DNA of 64,000 nucleotides from Gemmataceae bacterium. GTDB taxonomy: Bacteria > Planctomycetota > Planctomycetia > Gemmatales > Gemmataceae. The notes beneath the pieces were generated by a model, which did no database searches, had not been told where the DNA came from, and was given only the letters and a program-made list of their open reading frames with translations. The stretch's first letter is position 1, and every line of letters begins with the position of its first letter. Location: assembly GCA_025055795.1 (NCBI GenBank), contig JANWVV010000006.1, forward strand, positions 1 to 64,000, read 5' to 3'. Below, one piece after another: positions 27,546 to 37,577 of the stretch. Position numbers and translations under genes: made by a program.

Positions 27546-28391
27546 TCAATCCTCCTGGGGACGAGGGCGATTGGCCCAATGCGCTGGCGGCTCGCCTGCA
27601 ACGACCACTCCTTTCTGATCCCATCCCAAATACGCACGCACATCGCCCGGCGCATAACGCAAGGTCAGACCACAACGACGCCGTGACGAATGGTTGGCCT
27701 CTGACCCGTGCAACAGCAAATCGGAGTGAAGAGACGCTTCCCCTGCTTTCAATTCCACATACACAGGTGTGCCATATTTCTCGACATCCGGTACCACTTG
27801 ATTGAGGACATGCGCCGGATCATTTTCCGTCAGTTGATAGGTGAGATGCCCCAGCACGTGTGTTCCAGGAATGTACTTCATACAACCGTTATCCCGGTCA
27901 GCATCGTCGATCGCTAGCCAGACGGTGACCGCCTTGCTAGGTGTCAAGGGCCAGTAACTGGCATCCTGATGCCAACTGACCACCTTGCCGTCACCTGGCA
28001 ATTTGCAGAAGAAGTGAGCGCCCCAAGCGACCACACTGGGTCCTAGTAAGTCGCGGACTATGGCCACGATCCGCGGATGGGTCAAAATGTCCCACACTCG
28101 GCCATGCCGCAAATGAGCTGAACTGATGGAATAACTATCTTTGCCCTCGGCCAGGTAACGTTGCAGCAATCGATCGAAATAAGCGCGGATGTCGGCGATC
28201 TCTTCCGGGGAAAAAATACGCAATGGCATCAAATAACCGTCACGGTTGAATCGTTCCACCTGTTCACGGGTCAAAATTTGAAAGGGACCAGCCGTTGAAC
28301 ATGGATGAAAAGTCAGGTCGCGTGGTAGGGAGGCCAACTGGTCATGTTCCGGGATTGTCGCGAAGGTTGTAGGACCGGAAGACGCCGTCAT
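27546..28391 (-). CDS. phytanoyl-CoA dioxygenase (PhyH) family protein
   Basis: A non-heme iron, 2-oxoglutarate-dependent oxygenase of the PhyH fold. Iron ligands are visible as HxD (His131, Asp133 in WHQDASYW) and a distal His218 (LLLHGSEAN). The RRRCGLTLRY segment supplies the 2-oxoglutarate-binding Arg. Length 281 is typical for bacterial members, whose substrates range widely. AAGGAG precedes the ATG at 28391. It is downstream of the DUF1501/DUF1553 set on the same strand, so it may act on the same compounds; that is inference. Confidence 0.88.
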   Translation of the reverse strand: MTASSGPTTFATIPEHDQLASLPRDLTFHPCSTAGPFQILTREQVERFNRDGYLMPLRIFSPEEIADIRAYFDRLLQRYLAEGKDSYSISSAHLRHGRVWDILTHPRIVAIVRDLLGPSVVAWGAHFFCKLPGDGKVVSWHQDASYWPLTPSKAVTVWLAIDDADRDNGCMKYIPGTHVLGHLTYQLTENDPAHVLNQVVPDVEKYGTPVYVELKAGEASLHSDLLLHGSEANHSSRRRCGLTLRYAPGDVRAYLGWDQKGVVVAGEPPAHWANRPRPQED

Positions 28392-28522
28392 CGCCGCAAC
28401 TCCTTGATAGATTGGTTCCAGCCTACAGATACTCTAATCGACCCGTCTCTCCCTCCCTGTATAAACGATGACACAGTCCCATCGAGGCTGGCATGGAACA
28501 TGCATGGAGATAGTCGCTTCGA

Positions 28523-30007
28523 TCATATAATCTGCCAAATTGGTTCGGCCCCTTCGACCCCAACGAGTTTCTGATCAAGACCACCGTAGAAGTAGGTGAG
28601 CTTGTTGGGATCCAATCCCATCTGCCAGAGGATGGTGGCGTGCAGATTTTTAACATGGAAGCGATTTTCGACGGCCTCGTTGCCTAGCTCGTCGGTAGCC
28701 CCCACGCTCACACCGCCCTTGATCCCACCCCCGGCTAGCCACATGGTAAAGCCGTAGGCGTTGTGGTCCCGCCCAGTACCCTGTTCGTATTCGGCAGTAG
28801 GCTGGCGTCCGAACTCGCCACCCCAGATGACTAACGTGGAATCCAGCAGGCCCCGCCGCTTCAGGTCCTTGAGCAGCCCAGCAATCGGTTTATCGGTGTT
28901 CCCGGCATGGAGCGAGTGGTTTTTCACCAGGTCGCCGTGGGCATCCCAGTTGTAGTCATTGTGGTTGCCGCCAGAGTAAATTTGAATGAAACGGACCCCC
29001 CGTTCCACTAACCGCCGAGCTAGCAAACACTTGCGACCAAAATCGTCGGTCCGTTTCTCGCCGATACCGTACAACCGCAACGTTTCTTCTGTTTCTTGTG
29101 AAAAGTCGACGGCCTCCGGAGCATACTGTTGCATCTTGAAGGCCAGCTCATAGCTGGCAATGCGGGCCATCAGCTCACTGTTGTCAGCCCGACTAGTCAG
29201 ATGTTGCTCGTTTTTCTCCTTCAAGCGGTCCAGGATAAGGCGTTGTTGAGCCCGACTGATCCCCGGTGGCGGCGACAGATCGTGAATGGGATTAGCATCC
29301 GCCCGCATCACCACCCCCTGATAAGCAGCCGGCATGAAGCCACTGGACCAGTTCTTCGGACCGTTAATCGGACCACCCGACTTATCCAACATGACTACAA
29401 AAGCTGGCAAATTCTCATTTTCACTCCCCAAGCCGTAGGTGACCCAACTCCCCAAGCAAGGACTGCCCGACAACAGCCGACCACTATTCATCATGAATAA
29501 ACCAGAACCATGAATTGGAGACTCCGCATAAAATGAGTGCACAAATGCAATGTCATCTACGCACTGCGCCAAGTGAGGGAAAAGATCACTTACCCACTTG
29601 CCACACTGACCATACTGCTTAAAGGCAAACTTAGGGCCCACTATCCGTCCTTCGTTGCGATGACCAGCTCGACCGAAGGTCTTGATCTTGATGGTCTTGC
29701 CGTCATATTTGAATAGTTCAGGTTTGTAGTCAAAGGTGTCCACATGACTTGGACCACCATACATGAACAAGAAAATGCAGGCCCTGGCCTTCGGCTTGAA
29801 ATGGGGCTTTTTCGGCGCCAAGGGATTAGTATAGCGCACTGGGGCATTGGAGGAGGCCTGTGTTGTGCCCACGTCCGCCAGCAGGGGATCGTCATGGAGT
29901 AGAGCGGTCAATCCCACCGCACCAAAACCCGCACCAATTTCCCACAAAAATTCCCGACGCGTCCGGCCACAAAAGTTCTGACTCGCCTGACGATTGCGCT
30001 CGGCCAT
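28523..30007 (-). CDS. DUF1501 protein, Tat-exported
   Basis: DUF1501 proteins belong to the alkaline phosphatase/sulfatase superfamily and are abundant in planctomycetes; their reaction is unknown. The N-terminus has a twin-arginine motif (RTRREFLWEIG) and hydrophobic stretch. Family segments are CIFLFMYGGPSHVDTFDYKP, MNSGRLLSGSPCLGSWVTYG and VIWGGEFGRQPTAEY followed by GRDHNAYGFTMWLAGGG. It follows the PSD1/DUF1553 gene by 249 bases on the same strand, the standard pairing for these two families. Confidence 0.92.
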   Translation of the reverse strand: MAERNRQASQNFCGRTRREFLWEIGAGFGAVGLTALLHDDPLLADVGTTQASSNAPVRYTNPLAPKKPHFKPKARACIFLFMYGGPSHVDTFDYKPELFKYDGKTIKIKTFGRAGHRNEGRIVGPKFAFKQYGQCGKWVSDLFPHLAQCVDDIAFVHSFYAESPIHGSGLFMMNSGRLLSGSPCLGSWVTYGLGSENENLPAFVVMLDKSGGPINGPKNWSSGFMPAAYQGVVMRADANPIHDLSPPPGISRAQQRLILDRLKEKNEQHLTSRADNSELMARIASYELAFKMQQYAPEAVDFSQETEETLRLYGIGEKRTDDFGRKCLLARRLVERGVRFIQIYSGGNHNDYNWDAHGDLVKNHSLHAGNTDKPIAGLLKDLKRRGLLDSTLVIWGGEFGRQPTAEYEQGTGRDHNAYGFTMWLAGGGIKGGVSVGATDELGNEAVENRFHVKNLHATILWQMGLDPNKLTYFYGGLDQKLVGVEGAEPIWQII

Positions 30008-30256
30008 GACTTACTCTCCATACCGTAGTATGCCGCACCCCTGTTAACTATCTCGATAATCCAATTCTGCATAGTCACTAACTGTCACTCATTCGTAGCT
30101 GATGATCCTGGGTTAGTTGGCGGCTCGCGGTCAGCCTGAGATCATTTTCCCACCAGTTTCTTTTGTCTTTACAGTATGCGGCACCATGACATTTGTTCGA
30201 TTATCAACGAATCAGCACGTTAGCTACGTTCCGATATACTCCCATTTGCAGGATAA

Positions 30257-32869
30257 TCAGTCCAAATAGATGAATTCATTGGTATTGAAGCATAACAAGC
30301 AATAGCGGCTTAAAGCCGTGAGGTCATCCAATTGGTGTTCCTGACGCAGGCGTTGGAGGAAGCGGAGGTCGGCCTGCACTTCCGCGTCCGTCGGCCACCG
30401 GCCGGTGGTCAGACGGATGGCACGGCGGATCTGCGCTACCGGGTCGTTGGGGGATTCCCGCTGCAAGCGTTGGGCGAATGCCACAGCTTGTTCATGGGTG
30501 AAGCTACCATTGAGTAGCCCTAAAGCTTGTGTGGGTACAGTTGTGACATAACGGACCGGACAACTGCTGTCCGGATCTGGCTGATCGAAACCAACCAATA
30601 TGGGAACGCGTAAGGACCGCTTAACGTGAACATAGACGCTTCGGCGGCACGCCTGCTCCGGAGGTGAGGTCGGCCAGCCCTGTCCAGGAACAGATTGACC
30701 CGCTAGCACCTCTGGGGGCAGAGGCGGATAAACGCTCGGGCCATACAACTGCCGATTCAGTTGACCGCTGACCGCTAGCATCGAGTCGCGTATCTCCTCG
30801 CCCGTCAGGCGTCGCATATTAAACCGCCACAGCAGCACATTGGCGGGGTCCTGACGCAAATTATCCGGATCACTACGGGACGACAACTGGTATACTTGTG
30901 ACATCATGATGAGCTTATGCAAGCGTTTGATGGTCCAGGGGGATCCCGGGACAGCCCAGGGATGGCCGGCGTCGACCGGCGTGGGCTGGACAAACTCAGC
31001 GGCCAGCCAGTCCAACAGGTCCGGGTGAGAAGGCGGTTCCCCGAGCTTGCCGAAATCATTAGCCGTGGGTACCAGACCGCGACCAAAATGGTATTGCCAA
31101 ACGCGATTAACCAGAACGCGGGCAGTCAAGGGATTTTCTGAGGATGCGATCCAGCGGGCCAGCACGGTGCGTCGCCCACTGGTTTTAGCACCAGGTGCTG
31201 GCGGCGGTATGACCGGATCTGCTAGCCCGAACAATTGCGGAAAGCCCGGAGCTACTTCCTTCCCTTTGGCCTGGGGCGAACCACGAATCAGGATGTGTGT
31301 AGGTGGCGGGGGGAACCAGCAGTTATTGACAGACAACGCCAATTCCTGACCGCTAGGGGAGCGACGGCGTTCAAGCTCGTTCCGCTCCTTACGCAAGGCC
31401 TCATACACCTTTTTCTGTTCACCGCCAAGTAGGGGAATGATCTTGGCTACCACTTTGGGCCGCTCCGGTCCTTCTGCCGCCCGCTGGTCTTCAGCGGGAA
31501 GCTGACGGATGGCCGCATCTTCGATAGCGGTCATTTGCCGCTGGATCTCCGCCAGGCGAGCTTGCCGTTTTTGCCACTCCTGTTCATATCGAGCCCGTAG
31601 CTCCGGCGGTGAAATGTCGGTCAGGTTGTTCGGAGAACGCACGTCCCGCGTCTCGGAAAACGGACGGATCTCCCGGAAAAATGCCAGCAGGCGATAATAG
31701 TCCGCCTGGGGAATCGGATCTGCTTTATGCTCGTGGCACCGAGCACAGTTGATGGTCATTCCCAAAAAGGCCTGACCAACCGTGGTGACGATGTCATCGT
31801 AATGGTCATAGAGGGCCTGTTGGGGGTCAGCTGGTTCGTCGTCCCACAGTCCCAACCGATAAAAGCCGGTGGCTACAATGGCTTCGGGGTGATAACCGGG
31901 TATTTCATCTCCGGCAAGTTGCTCGATGATGAAACGGTCGTAGGGTTTATCGTCGTTGAAAGATCGAATGACATAATCCCGGTATTTCCAAGCGAACGGC
32001 TTGGGGCCATCCCGCTCAAAGCCATTGGTTTCCGCGTAACGGACTACGTCCAGCCAGTGGCGTCCCCATTTTTCCCCGTAATGCGGACTGGCCAGCAGCT
32101 GGTCCACCAGCTTTTCCCAGGCGTCCGGTGAGTTGTCGTTGACGAAAGCATCGATCTGTTCCGGAGTGGGGGGCAGGCCCAGCAGATCATAGTAAGCCCG
32201 GCGTACTAAGACGATTTTGTCAGCTGGTGCCACCGGCTTGAGGCCGCGTTCTTCCAGACGTGCCAGAATGAAAGCATCGATTGGTGTTCGGACCCACGCC
32301 GGATTGCGGACCTGTGGTATAGGGGGACGACGCACCGGCTGATAAGCCCAGTACCTTTTCGCCTCCTCCACTGGTGTCGTTTTGCCTGCAGTGGTCGGGC
32401 GAGCTGATTCCGCCGGCATTGGCAGTCCGATAGCGACCCACTTCTCCAACACGGCCATGGCCTCGGCTGGCAATTTCCCTTTTGGCGGCATGCGGAGGTG
32501 TTCGTCCTGGTAGCGGATCGCCCGTAGCAACAAACTGTTAGCCGGCTGCTGCAAATCGACGGCTGGTCCGTTATCTCCCCCCTCCAGGATGGCGGCACGA
32601 CTGCGCAAGTCCAGACCACCACGGAGCTTCGCCGGATCTTCGCCATGACACTTCAAACAATGCTGACGCAGCACAGGCTGCACCTGTTTCTCGTAGAAAG
32701 CCAACTGCTCGACGGAAAATGACGGTGTCTGCTCCTTGGTCTGCCCATAGGCACCGGCACTCCACTTTCCCGCCAGCATCGCGCTTGCCGCGCTCAGTAG
32801 GACGAGAACCGCGACCCGCGACAAGGCGATGACCCAAACTCGGGCCGGTTCGTGCAGGGCTGGTACCAT
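30257..32869 (-). CDS. PSD1-DUF1549-DUF1553 cytochrome c protein
   Basis: About 870 residues. An N-terminal signal segment (VIALSRVAVLVLLSAASAML) precedes a planctomycete cytochrome c-like PSD1 domain with CLKCHG (about 74-79) and LRMPPKGKLP. A DUF1549 domain follows, with a second CxxCH in TINCARCHEHKADPIPQ. The DUF1553 domain is C-terminal (LARWIASSENPLTARVLVNR; ETNGFERDGP lies earlier). It is exported and probably membrane- or periplasm-located. GGGAGGGG gives better spacing to the ATG at 32869 than to the one at 32875. Encoded directly upstream of its DUF1501 partner. Confidence 0.92.
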   Translation of the reverse strand: MVPALHEPARVWVIALSRVAVLVLLSAASAMLAGKWSAGAYGQTKEQTPSFSVEQLAFYEKQVQPVLRQHCLKCHGEDPAKLRGGLDLRSRAAILEGGDNGPAVDLQQPANSLLLRAIRYQDEHLRMPPKGKLPAEAMAVLEKWVAIGLPMPAESARPTTAGKTTPVEEAKRYWAYQPVRRPPIPQVRNPAWVRTPIDAFILARLEERGLKPVAPADKIVLVRRAYYDLLGLPPTPEQIDAFVNDNSPDAWEKLVDQLLASPHYGEKWGRHWLDVVRYAETNGFERDGPKPFAWKYRDYVIRSFNDDKPYDRFIIEQLAGDEIPGYHPEAIVATGFYRLGLWDDEPADPQQALYDHYDDIVTTVGQAFLGMTINCARCHEHKADPIPQADYYRLLAFFREIRPFSETRDVRSPNNLTDISPPELRARYEQEWQKRQARLAEIQRQMTAIEDAAIRQLPAEDQRAAEGPERPKVVAKIIPLLGGEQKKVYEALRKERNELERRRSPSGQELALSVNNCWFPPPPTHILIRGSPQAKGKEVAPGFPQLFGLADPVIPPPAPGAKTSGRRTVLARWIASSENPLTARVLVNRVWQYHFGRGLVPTANDFGKLGEPPSHPDLLDWLAAEFVQPTPVDAGHPWAVPGSPWTIKRLHKLIMMSQVYQLSSRSDPDNLRQDPANVLLWRFNMRRLTGEEIRDSMLAVSGQLNRQLYGPSVYPPLPPEVLAGQSVPGQGWPTSPPEQACRRSVYVHVKRSLRVPILVGFDQPDPDSSCPVRYVTTVPTQALGLLNGSFTHEQAVAFAQRLQRESPNDPVAQIRRAIRLTTGRWPTDAEVQADLRFLQRLRQEHQLDDLTALSRYCLLCFNTNEFIYLD

Positions 32870-33041
32870 AGACATCCCCTCCCGTGGTAAGGGAAAGCAG
32901 TCGAGGTAGGAACCGCGGTTGTCGCTGGGTATGCGATGGCAATCGCAATCGTATTAGAATCCGCAGTTTTGAGGACTAAGGCAGATCAATCGTTCCCAGC
33001 GTCAAATGCTCCACGGTTACAGGCGGGGTTTTATGTTTATC

Positions 33042-36000
33042 CTAAGGGGTCTCGACAGTGACCGCTACGATAAGTGGTGCAGTCCGGTCGGGGCCCTTAA
33101 TAAACTCAATCGCTTGCAGTTCCGCCTCAGGACGTTTAACAGGTATGCTCAGATAGCGTACTTGCTGACTCCGTAAGGCGAAGGCAAACTTGGAACCCGG
33201 AACGTCAAAGCGTCCGATATAGTCGGCAAAATGGACGCCGTTGCGGAGTTCGTGATCCTCCGTACTTCCGTCGGCATAATGCAGCCGCACAATCATGCTG
33301 ACAGTGCCATTAGCCAATGGACGTTGGGCAGCCCAGCCGCCGATACCGCTCAGAAGATGGATCGCCTTGGCCTTACCCGCATACGGCAGTGACACGCGGC
33401 GGGGCATCTGGGGTGGAATAACCCCCTGCGGACCGTAGAGCATAACCACATTTTTGACCGTGTCCTTTTGCGGATCTACCAGCACAAAGGGTACCCCTTC
33501 GAACACCTTCGGTTTCCAATCGGGAAAGATCAGACGTTCGGCCGTACCGCCACGGTCGAAAAACATATCCTTGGTGCTGATGACGGTGGCTACCCGATCC
33601 AGAGGCAACGGTACATATTTGCCTTTGTGCGTCAGGAACTCCAGAAGATCGATCAATTCTTCAATGGACATGACCTTTTCGAAACCCTCAGGCATGAGGG
33701 ATTTATCGGTTTCAACCAGGCTGGCGATCTCCTCTTTGGCCAATACGTGCCGACGTGCTTCCCCGTCTATCAGCTCGAGGGTGGTCGCTGTTTGGGCGCC
33801 AATAATTCCAAGGAGGGTGCGTTCATCGGTCGTCATGACTCGATAGGCCTTGAAGTTCCCCTCTACGCTGCGGGAAGGATCTAGGACATGGATAAGAATT
33901 TCTTCTTTCGGGTGAACGGCAAAGCCGGTCAAATCGGGGCCAATGGCAGTTCCTTCCCCAGAATGTTGATGACATTTAGCACAATGCTGAGTAAAGACTT
34001 TTTTGCCACGCTGGACATCGCCATTTCTGGTTAGAACGACTGGCTTGAGTTCCTCAATCACTTTCTGGCGATCGGGATTGGGCAACCCGCCTCCCAAATC
34101 AAGCAACTTGCGGGCGCGTGTAGCAATCGTTTTATCGGGGTGCGACGCCAGGGCAATACGCTGGTCGAGGGCAAGCCAGTCGAAGCGTGCCTCCCCCTTG
34201 TCGACAGCATCCAACCAGGCACGAATGGCTTCGGGGCGTTCCAGAATCAGGGCTAAGGCACGTCCGCGACTTGCCGGCGGCAGCTGCTTAAGCGAGTTAG
34301 CCAAAGCAAGCCCCCAACTGGGAGCGCGTGACCCGCGCAGGGCCTCCAGCACGGCATCGGCTAGGGCCGGACTGGTTTGTGGATTGATAATAGCCAGGAC
34401 GGCACGCACGGTAGCATCGTCCTGCGGCAGAAGTTCAACAAGCAGGCGGGCGGCCGCTGCTCGTGCCGACTCGGGTTGTTGTGTATCGGCCAGATCCTGG
34501 CGAGCTTTTTCAAGCAATTCACGCCACTGACCATCCAGACCACGTACTCCCCACGCGGTTGCCAGCTTGATGAGCTGGGCCCGGCTGTCAGCCGACAAAC
34601 GTCCTAGGAGGGGCGGAAGCAACGGGGCAATCGCATCACCCGCTGTCAGTGCTTTATCCTTGGGCCAGCCGGTAGCTAGTCCCGAAAGCAAACGCTCGAC
34701 CAAAACTGGGGCAGCCGTAGCCGCTGCCTTGATCACTGCGGCCAGGTCAGCGCCATCAGCCCGGGCTGCATAATGCCGGGCGACCCGTTCGACGATCGCT
34801 TGGCACTCCGGAGTTGCTGGCAGATCAGCAAGATGCGCCAGGAAGTAACGATCGTGGCTTGCGCCGGCAATCGTCAGGGCGGTAAGGAGATCGGTATCCT
34901 GGAACGGCCAGGTTTTCCAGGCCAGGGTCAGCAGTCGTGCAGCATCGGCGTGCGGGGCAAACTCGCTGAGAGTCAGCACTGCCTGCAATTGGACGAAAGG
35001 CCAGGCTTCCTCGGACCAGGCCCGTTGGATTTGGGGGAGCAAAGCCGGGTCACGCGGCAGAACCTGCCAAGCCGCGGCACGGACTTCGGGCTGAGGATGT
35101 CGCAAGGCATCCAGGACCGCTGCCGTGGTTGCCATATCCTTGCCATCAAGCCGCCCTAACCCGTGCAGTGTCCACAACGCATGCAAGGGTGCAAAGCCGC
35201 GTTGGTTCAGACAACCCCGTAAGGCAGCGACAACGTCATCGCGACCACGCTCGACCAATAGACGCTGGGCATGCAATCGCCAGGTGAGGTTCGGATGCTC
35301 CAGGGCTGCCACCCAGGCGGCAGGATCATCACGGGTCAGATCGGGTTTGTGCTGCTGAGCTGCTGCCGTGTAGACAACTCGATAGATGCGACCGTGCTTT
35401 TTGTCTCGTAACTCTGTTTCATAGGCGTTGCCGCGTCCTGTGCGATACCCCGCCGGGGTAGGATTGTGCTGCACGATAAAGTTGTACCAGTCAATGATCC
35501 AGACATGTCCGTCCGGTCCCACTTGCGCATCGATGGGGGCACACCATTCATCGTCACTCGCCAGCAGGTTCCAGCCATAGCGAGCACGCACGGTCGAACC
35601 GTGGTCCTGTAGCACGAAAGTAGCTGTCAGGTGCCCTGTCGGATCAGATACGAAGGCAGCCCGGTTCCAATACTCTGGCGGATAGGTACGGGCCGTGTAG
35701 ATCGCCAGATGCGAGGCCGCCGTAAACCCGCCATGCCAATCGACCTGCCGGACCTTGTTCGTGATCGGTTCAAAGTGGTAATCCGGTGCGATATTGGCTA
35801 GCACTGTCGGAGACAAGCCACGCACCTTCTCATAGTACCGGTTGGCGATAGGCATGTGCACCAAAGGACAACCATTGGCTGTGCTGCCAAACAAGCGTCC
35901 CCACTCGTCAAAGTTCAATCCCCAGGTATTGTTGCTAGTACTACGGAGAAACTCGAGAGCAGTGACCGTGAGCCGCTCATCCTGTCCCGTCCCGCTTACT

Positions 36001-37427
36001 TCAATCCGGAAACGATAGAACCCCTGACGGAACCGATGGCGTTGACCGGCCACAGTGCCATTGAACCCCGCATATCCCACCGCTCCATAGATCCAGTTAT
36101 CAAAACCATAGCGCAAGTTACTCGGTCCCGCGTGGGTATCGTCGACTCCCCAGCCACTTAGCAGAACATCGCGGCGGTCTGCTCGCCCATCTCCATCAGT
36201 ATCCTTGAGAAAAAGAGTGACCGGCGGCTGGTGCACAATCAATCCCCCGCGGTAAGGCAACAGACTGGTCGGGATGCTCAACCGCTCGGCAAAGGTAGTA
36301 ATGCGGTCGGCCAGGCCGTCGCCATCGGTGTCCTCGCACAGCACGATACGGTCACGTCCTTGTCCCGGGGGTTGCAACTCGTTGGGGTAGTCATAGGTGA
36401 GAGCCACATAGAGCCGACCCCGCTCATCCCAGGTCATGGCCAGCGGCTTCCCTCCTAGTTGTTGCTCGGTCACAAATGGCCGCACCTCAAACCCTTGGGG
36501 GGTTACCATCCGCTGGACACTGACCGCAGCCGGTAGGGGTTTTTGCATCCGGTTGAGGGGTTCCGCCTGCTTGCCCCATACCTTGGAAGGCGGATAAAAC
36601 GGCACCTTGGCCGGGACGTATTCGAACGGCTCAGCCCCCGCAGGCAGGCGGGTCATGTCGGGTTTATCGCGGTAGGCCCCGGCCAAGGTCGGATCCTGAC
36701 CGCATGCCCAACGAATACCCCGTTCCAACAAATTATGAAAACCGGGGTGGCTCCAGGTGCGCTGATCGTGCCCCCACGCCGTGTAAAACACCCGGCCTTG
36801 GCCATGTTGCCGGACCCACGTCCATGGCTCACGGGTCTCCCCATCCGTGCGTACTTCCAGCACGGTACGCCCTTCTGTGTTGTGCCGAGTGTGCACATAT
36901 GTTTCATCCCAACTACTGAAGGGTTGATACCCTTGCATGATGGGATGATCCGGCTGCACAACCATGGGGCGGAAAACACCTGTACCATGACTACGGAACT
37001 GGGCGCCCACCAACGCCACATACCGGGGCGAATTCAGGAAACAGTAACTGGCACAATGAATAGGGATGAAAGCCTTGCCCGACGCGACATATTCCAGCAA
37101 AGCTTTCTCTTGGTCCGGTGTGATTTGCGGATGGTTGGCATAGATAATCAGGCCATCGTAACGGCTGAGCTTTTCGGGCCGCAGGACGTCGAGGGTATCG
37201 GCATACTCCAGATGAATGCCACGAGCCGCCAGAACCGGGCGAATAATCTGGTAGCGGGTCCAAGGCTGATGGCCCGCTTGATCCCCTAAAAACAGCAGCC
37301 GAAGCGGAGCCGGCCCAGAAGCGGTAACCCTTTTTCCCCCCTGATTGATTTGAGCCATAAGACCTGGAGCAACAGCCAGTGCAGTTGTCAGCAATCCAAG
37401 GCTAAGGGCTGAAACGATCCTCCGCAT
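33042..37427 (-). CDS. ThuA / PVC-type dehydrogenase / HEAT / cytochrome c protein
   Basis: A 1461-residue exported multidomain protein. After a signal peptide comes a ThuA-like domain (about 40-245; LRLLFLGDQAGHQPW, GLIIYANHPQITPDQ), a family linked to sugar use. A beta-propeller dehydrogenase-like domain follows (about 320-650; LAMTWDERGRLYVALTYDYP, EDTDGDGLADR). Alpha-helical HEAT-like repeats occupy about 700-1120, then a cytochrome c domain with CAKCHQH (about 1145) and DPSRSVEGNFKAY. The C-terminal about 150 residues form an extra domain. GGAGAGG precedes the ATG. It is 150 bases downstream of the ROK regulator. Substrate unknown; sugar or polyol oxidation is inferred. Confidence 0.9.
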   Translation of the reverse strand: MRRIVSALSLGLLTTALAVAPGLMAQINQGGKRVTASGPAPLRLLFLGDQAGHQPWTRYQIIRPVLAARGIHLEYADTLDVLRPEKLSRYDGLIIYANHPQITPDQEKALLEYVASGKAFIPIHCASYCFLNSPRYVALVGAQFRSHGTGVFRPMVVQPDHPIMQGYQPFSSWDETYVHTRHNTEGRTVLEVRTDGETREPWTWVRQHGQGRVFYTAWGHDQRTWSHPGFHNLLERGIRWACGQDPTLAGAYRDKPDMTRLPAGAEPFEYVPAKVPFYPPSKVWGKQAEPLNRMQKPLPAAVSVQRMVTPQGFEVRPFVTEQQLGGKPLAMTWDERGRLYVALTYDYPNELQPPGQGRDRIVLCEDTDGDGLADRITTFAERLSIPTSLLPYRGGLIVHQPPVTLFLKDTDGDGRADRRDVLLSGWGVDDTHAGPSNLRYGFDNWIYGAVGYAGFNGTVAGQRHRFRQGFYRFRIEVSGTGQDERLTVTALEFLRSTSNNTWGLNFDEWGRLFGSTANGCPLVHMPIANRYYEKVRGLSPTVLANIAPDYHFEPITNKVRQVDWHGGFTAASHLAIYTARTYPPEYWNRAAFVSDPTGHLTATFVLQDHGSTVRARYGWNLLASDDEWCAPIDAQVGPDGHVWIIDWYNFIVQHNPTPAGYRTGRGNAYETELRDKKHGRIYRVVYTAAAQQHKPDLTRDDPAAWVAALEHPNLTWRLHAQRLLVERGRDDVVAALRGCLNQRGFAPLHALWTLHGLGRLDGKDMATTAAVLDALRHPQPEVRAAAWQVLPRDPALLPQIQRAWSEEAWPFVQLQAVLTLSEFAPHADAARLLTLAWKTWPFQDTDLLTALTIAGASHDRYFLAHLADLPATPECQAIVERVARHYAARADGADLAAVIKAAATAAPVLVERLLSGLATGWPKDKALTAGDAIAPLLPPLLGRLSADSRAQLIKLATAWGVRGLDGQWRELLEKARQDLADTQQPESARAAAARLLVELLPQDDATVRAVLAIINPQTSPALADAVLEALRGSRAPSWGLALANSLKQLPPASRGRALALILERPEAIRAWLDAVDKGEARFDWLALDQRIALASHPDKTIATRARKLLDLGGGLPNPDRQKVIEELKPVVLTRNGDVQRGKKVFTQHCAKCHQHSGEGTAIGPDLTGFAVHPKEEILIHVLDPSRSVEGNFKAYRVMTTDERTLLGIIGAQTATTLELIDGEARRHVLAKEEIASLVETDKSLMPEGFEKVMSIEELIDLLEFLTHKGKYVPLPLDRVATVISTKDMFFDRGGTAERLIFPDWKPKVFEGVPFVLVDPQKDTVKNVVMLYGPQGVIPPQMPRRVSLPYAGKAKAIHLLSGIGGWAAQRPLANGTVSMIVRLHYADGSTEDHELRNGVHFADYIGRFDVPGSKFAFALRSQQVRYLSIPVKRPEAELQAIEFIKGPDRTAPLIVAVTVETP

Positions 37428-37577
37428 GGCAGCGCCTCTCCTGAAATTTAGTACAGAACTGCGACGTCCTTGCTAAAATATGTGCGTCCCGAACTCCTTT
37501 TTGTTCGAACGAACGGGTCGTCTTACCTCCAAGACATTTCCCAACCATTTCGGTTAGTTTGCGTTTGCAATCCCAGC

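Noticed and set aside
28487-28510. Sigma54-like -24/-12 sequence (TGGCATGGAACATGCA)
   Set aside because: It is on the plus strand, where no gene follows, and the -12 element is imperfect.
36543-37289. 248-codon ORF antisense to the ThuA-dehydrogenase gene
   Set aside because: Complementary to the conserved ThuA domain; no independent protein character.
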